NCBI RefSeq assembly: GCF_030124145.1
Contig: NZ_JASKMS010000001.1
Coordinates: forward strand, 62,001-126,000
Direction: 5' to 3'
DNA from: Streptomyces sp. 378
Lineage (GTDB): Bacteria; Actinomycetota; Actinomycetes; Streptomycetales; Streptomycetaceae
DNA length: 64,000 nt
In this document: positions 45,024 to 56,984 of the stretch, in pieces
Layout: every line of letters starts with the position of its first letter
How positions within the stretch are numbered: position 1 is the stretch's first letter
Made by a program: the position numbers and the translations under genes
Notes under the pieces: model-generated
Seen by the model: the letters and a program-made list of their open reading frames with translations, nothing else
The model's database searches: none
What the model was told of the DNA's origin: nothing

Positions 45024-46619
45024 TCAGCGAGAGAGGATTTTGCGCAGAACACCGCCGAGGGTGTTCGCCGCGTCGGCCGCCGGTTCGTCCGTGCGCCAGG
45101 CGACGATGCCGTCGGGGCGGACCAGACTCGCGCCGGCCTTTCCGATGCCGTAGCGGTCGGCCACCGCGTCCTCCGGGTCCGTGAGGCCGGCGCCGATCCG
45201 GTACGCCCGGACGGGGATGCCCAGTTCCGTCGCGACCGTCTCCGCCGCCGCGACCCAGTCGGACCCCAGCTCGCCGGCCAGCAGGGTCCAGCCGTCGCCG
45301 AACAGGTCGACCGTGGAGAGCCGCTCGCCGTGCCGGGACACCATGACGTGCGGTCCGCGGAAGCCCGGGCGACCGCTCGGGTCCAGCGGGTTCTCCACCC
45401 GCGCCGGGTCGACGTCCGTGGCCAGAACCGCCGAGGAGCGGTAGCGGAAACCGAGCAGCGTCTCGGCGTACCCCACCGACTTGTCCCACACATCCGCCAT
45501 GTGCGGCGCCATCCGCTGCGCGTAGATCGCCAGCGCCTCGGCCACGACCAGCTCCGCGGCGACCTTGCGCTCGTCCTCGTAGGTGTCGAGGAGCCCCGGC
45601 CCGGCCTGCCCGTGCAGCACCGCCGCCAGCTTCCAGGCGAGGTCGAACCCGTCGGCGACGGCCGCGTTGCCGCTCATGCCCCCGGTGGGCGGGGTGACCT
45701 TCGCCGCGTCCCCGGCCAGGAACACCCGCCCCTCGCGCCAGCGTTCGGCGATGCGGGCCGCCATCTCCCAGCCCTGGATGTCGACGAGCTCGGGCCGCAC
45801 CTCGGGGGCGTCCAGCGCGAGGCCGATGAGTTCGATGCAACGCTGTGGTGTGAAGTCCTCGGGACTCTCGCCCTCGTCGGGGTCGTACTCGACGAAGAGG
45901 GTGTGCCGATCGGGCCGGTCCGTGGGACCGAAGGTGCCGGTGAACCGGGGGTGGTGCAGGTAGTACCAGCCGGTCGTGCCCGGCTCCATGATGCCGGAGA
46001 GGTCCGCGTCGAAGATGATGCCGACCATGTGGGTCAGCGTGCCGTGCCCGAACCGCTCGATGCCCAGCGACTCCCGCACCAGGCTGCGGTTGCCGTCGGC
46101 ACCCACGAGATACCCGGCGCGCAGGTCGTACTCGCCCTCGGGCCCCTCCAGCCGGGCCGTGACACCGTCCTCGTCCTGGTGGAACGACATCAGCCGGGTG
46201 TCGAAGCGGATGACGCCGCCGTGGCGCTGCGCCTGTGCGAGCAGGATCGGCTCCAGCTTGTCCTGGGACAGCATCGCCCAGCCGGCCGGCGTGCACGGAT
46301 CGGTCGCGGCCACCATGTCGTCGAAGCTCTCCGACACGGTCCGCAGGATCTCCCCCCGCACGCTCTGCGCGAGCCGGATGACGAAGTCGCCCTGGGCTCC
46401 GCGGATGTCGTCGGCCCGGGTCACCTCGTCCGCGACGCCCCCGATGCGCAACAGCTCCATGGTCCGCGGATTCTGCCCGGCGGCCCGCGGGTAGGGGGAG
46501 AGGCCTGACCTGCGCTCCACCACCAGCACCCGGACACCCTGCCGGGCGAGGAACATCGCCGTCGACAGGCCACCGAGCCCCGCACCCACCACCAGAACGT
46601 CGACCTCGTGGTCGTTCAT
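45024..46619 (-). CDS. rdmE: Aklavinone 11-hydroxylase (RdmE/DnrF-like FAD monooxygenase)
   Basis: 531-residue flavin aromatic hydroxylase. FAD-binding VVGAGLGGLSTAMFLARQG near residue 10, GADGNRSLVRESLG near 160, and GDAAKVTPPTGGMSGNAAVADG near 285, plus a C-terminal thioredoxin-like domain. Close throughout to RdmE of S. purpurascens as I remember that sequence. It uses NADPH and O2 to hydroxylate C-11, turning aklavinone-type into epsilon-rhodomycinone-type aglycones. Last gene of a five-gene minus operon. Confidence 0.93.
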   Translation of the reverse strand: MNDHEVDVLVVGAGLGGLSTAMFLARQGVRVLVVERRSGLSPYPRAAGQNPRTMELLRIGGVADEVTRADDIRGAQGDFVIRLAQSVRGEILRTVSESFDDMVAATDPCTPAGWAMLSQDKLEPILLAQAQRHGGVIRFDTRLMSFHQDEDGVTARLEGPEGEYDLRAGYLVGADGNRSLVRESLGIERFGHGTLTHMVGIIFDADLSGIMEPGTTGWYYLHHPRFTGTFGPTDRPDRHTLFVEYDPDEGESPEDFTPQRCIELIGLALDAPEVRPELVDIQGWEMAARIAERWREGRVFLAGDAAKVTPPTGGMSGNAAVADGFDLAWKLAAVLHGQAGPGLLDTYEDERKVAAELVVAEALAIYAQRMAPHMADVWDKSVGYAETLLGFRYRSSAVLATDVDPARVENPLDPSGRPGFRGPHVMVSRHGERLSTVDLFGDGWTLLAGELGSDWVAAAETVATELGIPVRAYRIGAGLTDPEDAVADRYGIGKAGASLVRPDGIVAWRTDEPAADAANTLGGVLRKILSR

Positions 46620-46662
46620 GTCGTTCCTCTCTCGTCGTTTCTTGCGGGTTCCCGTCGCTGCT

Positions 46663-49413
<2,751 letters not shown>

Positions 49414-49454
49414 CGTGTTCCTTCCCTTGGGCGTGGGCGTGCCGGACACGCTGC

Positions 49455-49892
49455 TCAGGGCCGCCAGCCCTCCTCCGTGGGCCAGGGCTCGCCGAGCTGG
49501 CGGTAGGTGCCGAGGTAGTCCGGCCAGTCGCGGTGGTCGCGGATCTTGCCGTCCACGATCCGGATGAGGTGGATCTGCTCACCGGAGAACTTGCGCCCGG
49601 TGGCGGGCATCCCCACGAGTTCGCCCACCTGGCGTCCGTACAGGGCGAGTTTCGCCCTCACCCAGCTGCCCTTTTCCTCGTATCCGATCTCCTCGAGATG
49701 CGCATCCTCGGAGAAAGTGAGCTTCAGCCACTTCACCGCGAGTGCGAACGCTTCGGGACCACGCAATTCCGGCATGTGTTCCAGGGCACCGGGATTGAGG
49801 TACTCCTCGTGAATGAACTCGGCCACGTCGTCCGTCTGCCCGGTGTTGTAGCTGTTCACCATCCGGCGAACAATGTCGATGTGATCGCTCAC
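49455..49892 (-). CDS. Aklanonic acid methyl ester cyclase (AknH/DnrD/SnoaL-like)
   Basis: 145-residue SnoaL-fold enzyme closing the fourth ring by intramolecular aldol reaction. It has the AknH-type signature [37 protein letters not shown], where the Asp of DHRDWPDY is the proposed acid/base. GTG start 49892. First gene of the minus operon AknH-like, RdmB, RdmC, N-methyltransferase, RdmE. Much closer to true ring cyclases than the SnoaL-like domains at 36167 and 37467. Confidence 0.93.
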   Translation of the reverse strand: MSDHIDIVRRMVNSYNTGQTDDVAEFIHEEYLNPGALEHMPELRGPEAFALAVKWLKLTFSEDAHLEEIGYEEKGSWVRAKLALYGRQVGELVGMPATGRKFSGEQIHLIRIVDGKIRDHRDWPDYLGTYRQLGEPWPTEEGWRP

Positions 49893-49992
49893 GGTCGGCA
49901 CTCCCTGTCGGTCGTCGATGCGTTCATCCTGACTTGCACGACTCTCCGCAACAATCCTTTTCCACACAACTCGACCGGTCGACAAGCCGGTT

Positions 49993-50021
49993 TCGAGCAG
50001 CTGCCGAGCGCATTTCGACCC
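49993..50021 (+). promoter_or_regulatory. SARP-type heptamer triplet upstream of aklanonic acid methyltransferase
   Basis: TCGAGCA (49993), CCGAGCG (50004) and TCGACCC (50015), exactly 11 bp apart, with an AT-rich TATTTC stretch just downstream. Textbook layout for SARP activation of the gene starting at 50079; it also lies 100 bp from the divergent AknH-like start. Confidence 0.78.
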
Positions 50022-50078
50022 ATATTTCAGACGGACGGGCCAGGGTGGTCCGGTCGGCTTTCGTCACGCGGAGGAGCC

Positions 50079-50936
50079 ATGGACAATACGAAGTACAAAT
50101 CGACGGTCACCGAGGCGTTCAACGATGCCGCCGCGACCTATGACCAGTTGGGCGTCGAGTTCTTCACACCGATGGGCCGACGACTCGTGGAACGGGCCGA
50201 TCCACAACCCGGACAGCGCGTTCTCGACGTGGGGTGCGGTCGCGGCGCGTCGCTGTTCGTGGCGGCGGAACGGGTCGGCCCGTCCGGTCATGTTCTCGGC
50301 ATCGACATCGCGCCCGCCATGGTGGAGGAGGCCCGCCGGCAGGCCAGGGCGCTCGGCACCCGGCATGTCGAGGTCCGGGTCATGGACGGTGAGCAGCCCG
50401 ACCTCCCGCCCGCCTCGTTCGACGTGGTGACCGGCAGCTACAGCCTGATCTTCCTGCCGGACGCACCGGCCGCGCTCCCGCGGTACGCGACCCTGCTGCG
50501 ACCGGGCGGCCGGATCGCCTTCACCAGCCCGGTCTTCACGGAGGACACGTTCCCCTTCCTGCCGCCCGTGTTCACGGAGCTGATTCCGGAACGGCTGCTG
50601 CGCAACCTGCCGACCGACTGGCGGCCGGAAGCGCTGAAGCGGCGGTTCAACAGCTGGCTGCAGGACACCGGCGACCTGACCCGCACCATGGTTCGCGCCG
50701 GGTTCGAGGAGGTGGAGGTCATCGACGAGCACATCCCACTGCGCGCGCCGGACGGCGAGACCTGGGTCGACTGGTCCCACACTCAGGGAATGCGGTTGCT
50801 GTGGCAGCACCTCCCGGAATACGAGAGCCGGCAGCTGCGCCACCGCCTGACCACCGAACTGGACCGCCTGCGCGGCGACGGCCCGCTCCATCTGCCCACG
50901 CCCGTCAGGTTCGTCAGCGCGTCGACCCCGGCCTGA
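50079..50936 (+). CDS. Aklanonic acid methyltransferase (AknG/DauC-like)
   Basis: 285-residue SAM-dependent methyltransferase. SAM motif [21 protein letters not shown] near residue 47, then [18 protein letters not shown] and [17 protein letters not shown]. It methyl-esterifies the carboxyl of aklanonic acid, the substrate for the AknH-like cyclase encoded next door on the other strand. ATG 50079 after GAGGAG. Preceded by a SARP-type heptamer triplet. Confidence 0.92.
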   Translation: MDNTKYKSTVTEAFNDAAATYDQLGVEFFTPMGRRLVERADPQPGQRVLDVGCGRGASLFVAAERVGPSGHVLGIDIAPAMVEEARRQARALGTRHVEVRVMDGEQPDLPPASFDVVTGSYSLIFLPDAPAALPRYATLLRPGGRIAFTSPVFTEDTFPFLPPVFTELIPERLLRNLPTDWRPEALKRRFNSWLQDTGDLTRTMVRAGFEEVEVIDEHIPLRAPDGETWVDWSHTQGMRLLWQHLPEYESRQLRHRLTTELDRLRGDGPLHLPTPVRFVSASTPA

Positions 50937-51253
50937 GCGGCCACCGCCCGGTCCGGCGGTGGGAGAACGCGGCGGGCCCGGTCACCGGGCGAGGACCCGC
51001 CCCGCCCGGAGGACCGGTCCGTCGGACTCCGGGGCAGGGCTCCGCTCTCCAGGAGCGCTCGCCGGACTCCCGGCGGCCGGGCGCCCGCGCCACCAGGGGT
51101 GGTCTGTCGCCCCACGGGCGACCACCCGCCGCCGCAAAGACCTGCCCCCGCGGCGCAAAAGGCCCGGCTGCCGCACCGCGCGACGACCGCCCCACTCACC
51201 ACGGAACACCCGGCGACCGCGCCGCGAGACCCCCACCGCGCCACGGAACACAC
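50937..51253. other. Gene-poor spacer
   Basis: GC-rich DNA between the methyltransferase stop and the SARP stop. No plausible gene; no repeats apart from the terminal hairpin listed next. Confidence 0.6.
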
Positions 51254-51287
51254 GGAGCCCGGTCCGCCGCCGGACGGACCGGGCTCC
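51254..51287. terminator. Bidirectional terminator, SARP / methyltransferase
   Basis: 13-bp perfect stem (51254-51266, 51275-51287; GGAGCCCGGTCCG left arm) with 8-base loop, 9 bp past the SARP stop and at the end of the converging transcript. Confidence 0.8.
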
Positions 51288-51295
51288 ACCCGGTG

Positions 51296-52138
51296 TCAGT
51301 AGATCCGCACCGCCCCGGAGGACGACATGCGCACGATGTCCCCGGTCGGCCTGCGAAGGTTGCCCTGCGCGTCGATCGACTCCGCGTTGAGGATGGAGCG
51401 GTGCAGTTCCTGGGCCATCGGGCCCGGCTCGAGGCCGAGATGGTTCACCAGGTTGACCCGCAGACGCTGGAAGAGCTCCAGGGCCTGCGCCCGCCGGCCG
51501 TTGAGGTAGAGCGCCCGCATGTACTGGGCGTGCAGCCCCTCGTGGTACGGGTTGTCGGCCGTCAGCGCCGCGAGCTCGGTGAGCACCTCCCGGTACATGC
51601 CGAGCCGCAGCTGGGTGTCGACGAGGTACTCCAGGACGACCAGCCGGGCCTCCTCGAACTGCTGGCGCCGCCCCTCGAGGATCCGCCCGGCGACAACGTC
51701 GACGAGTGCGGGTCCGCGCCACAGCTGGAGCGCGCTGGAGAGGGTGGACAGCGCGGCGTGGTCGTCCCCCGACGACAGCGCCCGCCGTCCGTCCGCGACC
51801 AGCTCGTGGAACCGGTGGACGTCCAGATCCCCCTCGGTTGTCCGAAACAGATAGCCCCCGGACCGGGTCACGAGGATCTCGGAGGCGACCTGACGGGCGG
51901 TCATTCCCGTCGCGGACGCCAGCAGCTTGCGCAGGTTGAGGATGTAGGTCTGCAGCGTGGTCAAGCAGCTGACCGGAGGTTCCTCGTCCCACAGTTCGCG
52001 TATCAGTGACGATACGGGCACGACCTGGTCGGCGTGCACCAGGAGTGTGGCCAGAACACTTCTCATCTTTGGTGCGCTCGGAGTGTGCAGGTCACCTTCG
52101 ACCTGCACGGAAAGCGGGCCTAAGACACCCAGCTTCAC
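51296..52138 (-). CDS. SARP-family pathway activator with TTA codon
   Basis: 280-residue Streptomyces antibiotic regulatory protein. OmpR-type winged helix (MRSVLATLLVHADQVVPVSSLIRELW, TLQTYILNLRKLL) is followed by a bacterial transcriptional activation domain (VHRFHELVADGRRAL...EEARLVVLEYLVDTQLRLG). Similar in length and layout to DnrI and AknI-type activators. Codon 6 is TTA (52123-52121), so translation should need bldA. GTG 52138 after GGGGGAAC. Likely activates the promoters bearing 11-bp heptamer repeats. Confidence 0.93.
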   Translation of the reverse strand: MKLGVLGPLSVQVEGDLHTPSAPKMRSVLATLLVHADQVVPVSSLIRELWDEEPPVSCLTTLQTYILNLRKLLASATGMTARQVASEILVTRSGGYLFRTTEGDLDVHRFHELVADGRRALSSGDDHAALSTLSSALQLWRGPALVDVVAGRILEGRRQQFEEARLVVLEYLVDTQLRLGMYREVLTELAALTADNPYHEGLHAQYMRALYLNGRRAQALELFQRLRVNLVNHLGLEPGPMAQELHRSILNAESIDAQGNLRRPTGDIVRMSSSGAVRIY

Positions 52139-52320
52139 GACGTTCCCCCATAGATCGCAGAAAGCTACTGGTCTACCGAGCATCAACGCCTCAGGCGGTT
52201 CACAAGTTCCCCACGGGGGGTCCGGCGTTTCGCCGGAAAAGCAAGCGCCTGCTGCGCATGCGCGTAACTGATTGCGCAATCAACAAATCGACCTGGGTGT
52301 GACGAGCGCCACAGAGCGAT

Positions 52321-52575
52321 TCAGGCCACTTTCAGAAGACCGTTGACCACGGCCAGAAACCCGGCCGGGGTCGTCACCTCGGAAAGCCCCTCTTCAGGGA
52401 TGTCGACGTCGTACTCGCTCGAGACCCGGGCAGCGGTCTCCAGGAGGGCCAGCGAGTCGTACCCGAGGTCGGTGAATTCCATGTCAACTGCGTTTTGCGC
52501 GCTGGTCACAGACTCCTCTTCCCCCGCGCACTCACGCAGGATGGCAAAGAGTTTCTCGCTCGTCAGTTCCGCCAC
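52321..52575 (-). CDS. Type II PKS acyl carrier protein
   Basis: 84-residue ACP; phosphopantetheine attachment Ser is S41 in FTDLGYDSLALLE. It carries the growing chain for the KS-alpha/KS-beta pair encoded 26 kb away. GTG start after GGAGGAAG. It is upstream of the SARP gene on the same strand with 182 bp between. No other ACP gene was found in the window. Confidence 0.95.
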   Translation of the reverse strand: MAELTSEKLFAILRECAGEEESVTSAQNAVDMEFTDLGYDSLALLETAARVSSEYDVDIPEEGLSEVTTPAGFLAVVNGLLKVA

Positions 52576-52716
52576 GACGGTTCTTCCTCCCCTTGCAGTC
52601 GTTTCCTCGCGCTCCTTCGGTGCCGGCCGGCGACGTCGGTTATCGGTCGGATGATGCATCACCGCGGTCGACTACGGCCACCAAGTGCACCCTATGCAGA
52701 TTCGGAAGGAACAGAC

Positions 52717-52744
52717 TCGAGAACCGATCGAGCGGACTCGAACG
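52717..52744 (+). promoter_or_regulatory. SARP-type heptamers upstream of glucose-1-phosphate thymidylyltransferase
   Basis: TCGAGAA (52717), TCGAGCG (52728) and TCGAACG (52738): spacing 11 and 10 bp. They lie in the 286-bp divergent region between the ACP and thymidylyltransferase genes. Confidence 0.68.
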
Positions 52745-52861
52745 GAAGGTGACCACGGAGCCGTCACCTCGTATCGCGGTCAATATCGGCAAGACGATTG
52801 TTGTCCGCCGGGAGGCTTCCGGCCTACTGTCACTGAGAATGCCCAGACAAAGGAGGAGCCA

Positions 52862-53737
52862 GTGAAAGGAATTGTGCTGGCGGGCGGCTATGGAAGCCGT
52901 TTACACCCGATCACCCTGGCTGTTTCGAAGCAGTTGCTTCCCGTCAACGACAAGCCGTTGATCTACTACCCTCTCTCGGCCCTGATGCTGGCCGACGTCC
53001 GGGACATCCTCATCATCGCCCTGCCCGGCGACATCCCCCAGTTGCGCAGGCTGCTGGGCGACGGCAGCCACCTGGGGATCTCCCTGACGTACGCCGAACA
53101 GCCCGTCCCCAACGGGCTGGCGCAGGCCTTCCTCACCGGGGCCGACCACATCGGCGGCGACTCGGTCGCCCTCGTCCTCGGCGACAACATCTTCCACGGA
53201 AACGGTTTCTACGATCTCCTGGCGGCGCACTCCCAGAACATCGACGGGTGCGTCCTCTTCGGATATCCGGTCACCGATCCCGAGCGCTACGGCGTGGGGG
53301 AGGTGGACGAAACAGGCCGGCTCGTCTCACTGGCGGAGAAGCCCGAAAAGCCCCGCTCAAATCTCGCCATTACCGGTCTCTACCTCTATGACAACGACGT
53401 CGTGGAGATCGCTCGTCACATACGCCCCTCAGCCCGCGGCGAACTGGAAATCACCGACGTCAACCGGACCTACTTGGAACAGGGCAGAGCCAAACTCGTC
53501 ACGTTCGGCCGCGGCTTCGCCTGGCTCGACGCCGGCACCCCGCAGTCGCTGCTCCAGGCCGGTCAGTACGTGCAGACCCTGGAGGACCGGCAGGGCGTCC
53601 GGATCGCCTGCCTGGAGGAGGTCGCCCTGCGCATGGGCTTCATCGACGCCGACGCCTGCCACCGGCTCGGGGCGAAGCTGTCGCGGTCGGGGTACGGCGA
53701 GTACGTCATGGCCGTGGCGAACGAGATGAGCGCCTGA
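52862..53737 (+). CDS. Glucose-1-phosphate thymidylyltransferase
   Basis: 291-residue RmlA making dTDP-glucose, the first dedicated step for all sugars in this pathway. Nucleotide-binding GIVLAGGYGSRLHPITLAVSKQLLPV is at residues 3-28; LVLGDNIFHGNGF and EKPEKPRSNLAITGLYLYD are conserved. Codon 14 (52901-52903), the Leu of GSRLHP, is TTA, so supply of activated sugar may depend on bldA. GTG 52862 follows AGGAGGAG. Confidence 0.94.
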   Translation: MKGIVLAGGYGSRLHPITLAVSKQLLPVNDKPLIYYPLSALMLADVRDILIIALPGDIPQLRRLLGDGSHLGISLTYAEQPVPNGLAQAFLTGADHIGGDSVALVLGDNIFHGNGFYDLLAAHSQNIDGCVLFGYPVTDPERYGVGEVDETGRLVSLAEKPEKPRSNLAITGLYLYDNDVVEIARHIRPSARGELEITDVNRTYLEQGRAKLVTFGRGFAWLDAGTPQSLLQAGQYVQTLEDRQGVRIACLEEVALRMGFIDADACHRLGAKLSRSGYGEYVMAVANEMSA

Positions 53738-53798
53738 CCCGCCCCGCGGACGGCCGGGCCGGGGATGGTGGCCCCCGGCCCGCTCGTCGCCCGGTTCC

Positions 53799-54653
53799 TC
53801 ACGTCTCGTCGAGCAGGGCCACCTGCTCGCCGTCGAGGGCGATGTCCGCCGCCGCCATGTTCGCCCGCAGGTGGGACAGCGACGCCGTGCCCGGGATCGG
53901 CATCACGACCGGCGAGCGGTGCAGCAGCCAGGCGAGCGCCACCTGCGTCGTCGTCGCTCCCACCTGCGCGGCGACCCGGGCCAGGGCACTGTCGCGGGCC
54001 GGCCGGGCGGTACCGGCGAGCGGCTTCCACGCGATGAAGGCGATGCCCTCCTGCTCGCAGTGGGCCAGCTCCTTCTCGTACCGCCGGTCGAAGAGGTTGT
54101 ACTTGTTCTGCACGCTCACGATGCGCGCGACCCCGCGGGCCTGCTCGATCTGTTCCACCGTCACCTCGGAGAGCCCGATGTGCCGGATCTTGCCTTCGTC
54201 CTGGAGCTGTTTCAGCGCTCCCACCTGGTCCTCGAGTGGCACCTGCGGGTCGACCCGGTGCAGCTGGAAGAGCTCGACGCACTCCAGCCGCAGCCGGCGC
54301 AGACTCAGCTCGGCCTGCTGCCGCAGGTAGTCGGGCCGGCCGAGCACTCGCCACTGGTGCGGGCTCGGCCGGACCTCGCCCGCCTTGGTGGACACGACCA
54401 GGCCCGGCGGGTAGGGGTGGAGCGCCGTGGCGAGCAGTTCCTCGTTGGCCCCGAGTCCGTAGACGTCGGCGGTGTCGATGAACGTGACGCCGAGGTCGAC
54501 CGCACACCGTGCCACCTCGGCGGCCTTGTCCGGCCGGGCGGGCGGCCCCCAGTGGTGGGGACCGGTGAGCCGAAGCGCCCCGAAACCGAGCCGGCCCACG
54601 GTGAGGTCGTCTCCCAGGGTGATGTGTGTACCGACGGCTCGGCCGGGTCGCAC
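53799..54653 (-). CDS. Aldo/keto reductase
   Basis: 284-residue NADPH-dependent AKR. Catalytic Asp-Tyr-Lys-His set: FIDTADVYGLG, STKAGEVR and ELFQLHRVDPQ; cofactor end VMPIPGTASLSHLRANM. Substrate unknown. It sits downstream of the AknOx-like gene on the same strand (26 bp apart). It could reduce a keto-sugar or ketone of the anthracycline, or be an accessory detoxifying reductase. GTG start 54653. Confidence 0.85.
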   Translation of the reverse strand: MRPGRAVGTHITLGDDLTVGRLGFGALRLTGPHHWGPPARPDKAAEVARCAVDLGVTFIDTADVYGLGANEELLATALHPYPPGLVVSTKAGEVRPSPHQWRVLGRPDYLRQQAELSLRRLRLECVELFQLHRVDPQVPLEDQVGALKQLQDEGKIRHIGLSEVTVEQIEQARGVARIVSVQNKYNLFDRRYEKELAHCEQEGIAFIAWKPLAGTARPARDSALARVAAQVGATTTQVALAWLLHRSPVVMPIPGTASLSHLRANMAAADIALDGEQVALLDET

Positions 54654-54679
54654 GGTGACGGTTTCCTTTCAGCCGGGGA

Positions 54680-56287
54680 TCAGGGGAGCCGGACGGAGAG
54701 CGGGTGGCGGAAGACGCCGCGCGGGTCCCACTTCGCCTTGACCTGCTGGAGGCGGCGGTATCCGTCCTTGTAGTAGAGGGTGTGCCAGGGCACGCCGGAG
54801 GTGTTCCAGCGCTCGTCGGCCAGGTCGGTGTCGGGATAGTTGATGTAGCAGCCGTCGTGCTCGTCGTTCGGCACGGGCACCCCGCCGGTGTCGCGGAAGA
54901 CGTCCCGGTACAGCTCGCGGATCCAGTTCAGGTGCCGGCCGTCGAGGTCCGGGTCCATCCAGGTGACGGAGAACCACGCCTTGAGGATCGAGTCCCGTTG
55001 GGGCAGAGCGGTGGCCCCGGGCGCCACGGTGTTGACCTTCCCCCCGTACGAGTAGAGATCGACGGCGCCCCAGCCGTCGAACGCGGGATCGGTCAGGTGC
55101 TTGTGGACGGTCGCGATGCGCTCGGGGGACCATGCCCGCCTGAGATAGGCGCTCTTGGACTTGTGCCGGTCGTACCCGCCGGTGTCGAAGCGTGCGCCGA
55201 GGGTGGCCTGGAGCCAGAGGTCGTCCTGGTGCTCGACGGTCGGTTCGAGGCCGGTGCCCGCGTTGACGGCGGCGACGTAGCGCTCGATCAGTTCGGCGGC
55301 GTCGGCGCGGCCACCGTCGAAGCGTGCCTCCAGCGACACGGAGCCGACCGCGTGCGTGTTGAGGTGCAGGGTGCTGTAGAGGCTGCCGTAGCGGGGATCG
55401 GCGTGGTTCTCCTCGTACCACCGGCTGTAGTTGGTGACGAGCCGGGTGAACCGGGTGAGGTCGAGGTCGGCCCAGGACCACGTCACGAAGGTGGAGCGGA
55501 GCCGGGTGGGCGGCTTGGGCAGCAAGGCCGAGGGGTCGTCGCCCGAGGCGCCGGGCGTACGGAACAGATAGCGGGTGACGATGCCGAAGTTGCCGCCTCC
55601 GCCCCCGGTGTGCGCCCACCAGAGATCGTGGTTGGGGTCGTCCGGCTCCCGGGTGGCGGTGACGGTGCGCGCCTTGCCGTTGGCGCCGACGACGACGACC
55701 TCGACACCGTGGAGATGGTCGACGACGGTTCCGTCCCGACGGGTCAGCGGCCCGTATCCGCCACCGGCGACGTGCCCGCCGGCTCCGACCTGGGGGCAGA
55801 CCCCGGCGGGCAGGGTGACACCCCAGTCGTAGAACAGCGTGCGGTAGACCTCGCCCAGCGTGGCGGCGGGCTGCACCGCGAACGCCCGGTGCTCCTTGTC
55901 GAAGTAGACCGCGCGCATCGGCGAGGTGTCGATGAGCACACGGACGTCACGGTGGTCCGCGAAGTTCTCGAAGCAGTGCCCGCCGCTGCGGACCGCGATC
56001 TGCTTGCCGGCCGCCACGGCGTCGGTGACCACCTGGTCGATCTGCTTGGGCGTGTGCACCACGTGCACGAGCTCCGGCGCCCCGACGAAGCGGCCGTTGA
56101 ATCCCCTGCTGACCAGTTCGCCGTACCGGGGATCGGCGGCGGCGACCGTGGTGAGCGACGACTCCGGCACGCACACGGCTTTGCTCCGCGCCGCCTCGGC
56201 CGGTGTCGCCGCGGCCCCCGTGACGGCCACCGCGGCGGCACCGGCCCCCGTCGTTCTCAGAAACCCGCGACGACTGAATCCGCCCAT
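54680..56287 (-). CDS. Secreted FAD-linked oxidase (AknOx-like)
   Basis: About 535 residues. A Tat signal SRRGFLRTTGAGAAAVAVTG leads into a PCMH-type FAD domain and a berberine-bridge C-terminus (INYPDTDLADERWNTSGVPWHTLYYKDGYRRL). H104 in RSGGHCFENF is the expected histidyl-FAD link. The second, cysteinyl link is missing: GAGGHVAGGGYG has Ala at 174 where bicovalent family members read CGGGYG. AknOx oxidises terminal L-rhodinose to cinerulose and then aculose; a similar extracellular step is inferred. ATG 56287 used; a GTG 9 bp upstream is equally placed. Confidence 0.88.
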   Translation of the reverse strand: MGGFSRRGFLRTTGAGAAAVAVTGAAATPAEAARSKAVCVPESSLTTVAAADPRYGELVSRGFNGRFVGAPELVHVVHTPKQIDQVVTDAVAAGKQIAVRSGGHCFENFADHRDVRVLIDTSPMRAVYFDKEHRAFAVQPAATLGEVYRTLFYDWGVTLPAGVCPQVGAGGHVAGGGYGPLTRRDGTVVDHLHGVEVVVVGANGKARTVTATREPDDPNHDLWWAHTGGGGGNFGIVTRYLFRTPGASGDDPSALLPKPPTRLRSTFVTWSWADLDLTRFTRLVTNYSRWYEENHADPRYGSLYSTLHLNTHAVGSVSLEARFDGGRADAAELIERYVAAVNAGTGLEPTVEHQDDLWLQATLGARFDTGGYDRHKSKSAYLRRAWSPERIATVHKHLTDPAFDGWGAVDLYSYGGKVNTVAPGATALPQRDSILKAWFSVTWMDPDLDGRHLNWIRELYRDVFRDTGGVPVPNDEHDGCYINYPDTDLADERWNTSGVPWHTLYYKDGYRRLQQVKAKWDPRGVFRHPLSVRLP

Positions 56288-56467
56288 GGCACACACCCAA
56301 CCCTTCGATGAGAAACGAGCGGGTGGAACGGCACGATGACGCGTCCCCCCTCACGGCACGGCCCCCTGCCGTCCGCGCGCGGGACCCGGCGAACCGGGCC
56401 CCCGACCGACGCGCACTCCCCCGAGCATCGCCGTAGCCGCCTCCTCACCGGAGGCGCCGGGCACCCG

Positions 56468-56917
56468 TCATCCTCGTTTGGGCCCCTGTGGCTCCAGCAC
56501 GACGACGGGGATCTTCCGGTCGGTCTTCTTCTGGTAGCTCTTGTACTGCGGAAAGATCACGGTCATCGCCTCCCACAGGCGCGCCCGCTCCCCCTCTTCC
56601 GCCTCCCTGGCGACCGCCTCGAACGTCTCCGCCGCCACCTGAACCGACACCCGGGGCTCCGCCAGCAGGTTCAGGTACCAGTGGGGGTGGTGGTCGGATC
56701 CGCCGTTGGACCCGACGACGACGTAATTCCCCTGGTCCTCCCCGTAGATCAGCCCGGTACGCCGCAGCGCTCCGGACTTGCGTCCCCGTGTGGTCAGCAC
56801 CAGTGTCGGCTTCCCGTACCAGATGTGCCCGCTCGCACCCTCGCTGGATACGTACCGGCGCACATGCGTGGCGACCCAGCCGGTCGGGCTGTCGAGCACC
56901 TCGTTCTGTTCGTCCAT
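56468..56917 (-). CDS. Deazaflavin (F420)-dependent nitroreductase family protein
   Basis: 149-residue Ddn-like split-barrel protein: PTLVLTTRGRKSGALRRTGLIYGEDQGNYVVVGSNGGSDHHPHWYLNLLAEPRVSVQV, ending with the Trp/Pro-Tyr helix LWEAMTVIFPQYKSYQKKTDRKIPVVVLEP. Such enzymes reduce quinones or nitro compounds with F420H2. ATG 56917 with GGAG spaced 7 bp. Its promoter carries palindrome D, shared with drrAB, suggesting a role in coping with the quinone product. Rightmost gene I assign to the cluster. Confidence 0.85.
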   Translation of the reverse strand: MDEQNEVLDSPTGWVATHVRRYVSSEGASGHIWYGKPTLVLTTRGRKSGALRRTGLIYGEDQGNYVVVGSNGGSDHHPHWYLNLLAEPRVSVQVAAETFEAVAREAEEGERARLWEAMTVIFPQYKSYQKKTDRKIPVVVLEPQGPKRG

Positions 56918-56956
56918 GCACTCACTCCGTCCGTCGGGAGGCACACCGTACCACCG

Positions 56957-56976
56957 GATACTTAAATTTGAGTATC
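56957..56976. promoter_or_regulatory. PadR-type palindrome D, before the nitroreductase gene
   Basis: GATACTTAAATTTGAGTATC: nearly perfect 20-bp palindrome with one mismatched pair, the best of the four copies, 40 bp upstream of the nitroreductase start. Confidence 0.78.
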
Positions 56977-56984
56977 GCGCATCG

